The notes under the pieces: model-generated
What the model was told of the DNA's origin: nothing
What the model saw: only the letters and a program-made list of their open reading frames with translations
Database searches by the model: none
Translations under genes and position numbers: made by a program
Part shown: in pieces, positions 12,867-13,739 of the stretch
How positions within the stretch are numbered: the stretch's first letter is position 1
Layout: the number at the start of each line of letters is the position of its first letter
DNA from: Flavobacteriaceae bacterium
GTDB lineage: Bacteria; Bacteroidota; Bacteroidia; Flavobacteriales; Flavobacteriaceae
Length of the DNA: 13,739 bases
Assembly (NCBI GenBank): GCA_019752245.1
Contig: JAIEMH010000051.1
Location: 1 to 13,739 of the forward strand
Direction: 5' to 3'

Positions 12867-13739
12867 CAATCGTTACTTTTATTTGTTTAACTCTTTTTTT
12901 GTCGACTACTTCTGTGGTAAATAAGCAGTTTTCAAATTGTATTTTTTGTCCTTTTTTCGGAAAATTACCTAGAATTTCTAGAATAAATCCGGCTAAGGTT
13001 TCGGCTTCACCTTTTCTAATTTCAAATAGACTTTCATCAACATCTATAATTCTATAAAAATCTTTCAAATTTATTTTGCCTTCAAACAGAAAATTTTTAT
13101 CATCTATTTGCGAATAATTTATGTTTTCATCGTCAAATTCGTCGCTGATATCGCCAACAATTTCTTCTATAACATCTTCAAGTGATACAATTCCCGAAGT
13201 GCCACCGTACTCATCAACTACAATTGCCAAGTGACTTTTCATGCTTTGAAAATCTTTGAGCAAATCGTCTAATTTTTTGTTTTCTGGCACAAAGAAAGGT
13301 TCGCGAAGCAAGGTTTTCCAATCAAATTCTTTCTTGTTAATGTGTGGAATCAAATCTTTAATAAAGAGAACGCCTTCTATATGGTCTATATTGTCTTTGT
13401 AAACCGGAATTCGTGAATATCCTTTTTCAACAATCTTTGGAAAAATTTCGGCAAATGTTTCTTCAATATCCAAAGCAAACAAATCAATTCTCGGACTCAT
13501 AACTTGTCTCGTGTCGGTATTTCCAAAAGAAACAATGCCTTCTAGTAGTTTTTGTTCTTCCTTAGAAGTATCATCTGTTGAGGTCAATTCTAATGCTTGC
13601 GATAGTTGGTCTACAGAGAAATTTGTTTTTTGCTTACCTAGTTTTTCTTGAATATATGTTGTTAATGACCGCATCGGAATGCTTATCGGCGAAAGCAATT
13701 TGTTCAATATTGATAAAGGAAATACTATAAAAGAAGCAA
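12859..13739 (-). CDS. gldE: Gliding motility-associated protein GldE (CBS/CorC-HlyC family), 3' part
   Basis: The last 292 residues of a larger protein; the frame is open to the window edge, so the start and most of the N-terminal DUF21/CNNM membrane domain lie outside. The visible N-terminus (ASFIVFPLSILNKLLSPISI) looks like the end of the last membrane helix. A CBS pair follows: the first begins MSPRIDLFAL (near 13500 on the plus strand) and includes YSRIPVYKDNIDHIEGVLF; the second has LAIVVDEYGGTSGIVSLEDV and EEIVGDISDEFDDE. A CorC_HlyC domain (FLFEGKINLKDFY ... VKQIKVTIDA) ends the protein. The architecture is that of CNNM/CorC magnesium-transport-like proteins; the pairing with gldD identifies it as GldE, an inner-membrane protein associated with gliding. 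The TTG at 13707 is an internal Leu codon, not a start. Confidence 0.92.
   Translation of the reverse strand, partial: ASFIVFPLSILNKLLSPISIPMRSLTTYIQEKLGKQKTNFSVDQLSQALELTSTDDTSKEEQKLLEGIVSFGNTDTRQVMSPRIDLFALDIEETFAEIFPKIVEKGYSRIPVYKDNIDHIEGVLFIKDLIPHINKKEFDWKTLLREPFFVPENKKLDDLLKDFQSMKSHLAIVVDEYGGTSGIVSLEDVIEEIVGDISDEFDDENINYSQIDDKNFLFEGKINLKDFYRIIDVDESLFEIRKGEAETLAGFILEILGNFPKKGQKIQFENCLFTTEVVDKKRVKQIKVTIDA

Noticed and set aside
13705..13707. A TTG as the gldE start codon
   Set aside because: The frame stays open to the window end and the residues before it (ASFIVFPLSI) continue a membrane helix expected of the family, so the TTG is an internal leucine.

Overview
The window looks like chromosome from a low-GC gliding bacterium of the Bacteroidota, most likely Flavobacterium or a close relative. 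Reasons: the gldE-gldD pair; a type IX secretion (T9SS) C-terminal sorting domain; an L21 carrying the long helix-hairpin-helix tail I associate with flavobacteria; AT-rich intergenic DNA with TAnnTTTG-type -7 promoter boxes; and few Shine-Dalgarno sequences. Assignments rest on reading translated sequence and motifs; no database search was run.

Layout. (1) 1-3655, plus strand: end of a DUF177/YceD gene, rpmF, fabH, accB and accC. This is the fatty-acid initiation cluster coupled to a ribosomal protein gene; terminators follow rpmF and accC. (2) 3656-6222: the only accessory-looking stretch. It holds one intact T9SS-secreted beta-propeller-like protein, the fossil C-terminus of a second T9SS protein, a REP-like fragment, palindromes, and two inversely oriented copies of a structured repeat. 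The two copies show a compensatory base-pair change relative to each other. (3) 6223-7192, minus strand: rplU-rpmA, with L21 extended to about twice its usual length. (4) 7418-10818, plus strand: two exported M16 peptidase-family proteins. The first has an intact HxxEH zinc site; the second has lost it and carries an extra C-terminal domain. (5) 10897-11760, minus strand: an EamA (DMT) transporter. (6) 11870-12250, plus strand: a small lipoprotein with a heavy-metal-associated (HMA) domain. (7) 12297-13739, minus strand: gldD and the 3' part of gldE, overlapping by 8 bases; gldE runs off the window.

Convergent gene pairs are separated by strong, mostly bidirectional hairpin terminators (6168-6200, 10838-10874, 12269-12298). 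Most of the window is ordinary core genome. The best candidates for something under-described are the covarying repeat that brackets the T9SS locus, the decayed T9SS gene inside it, and the L21 fusion.
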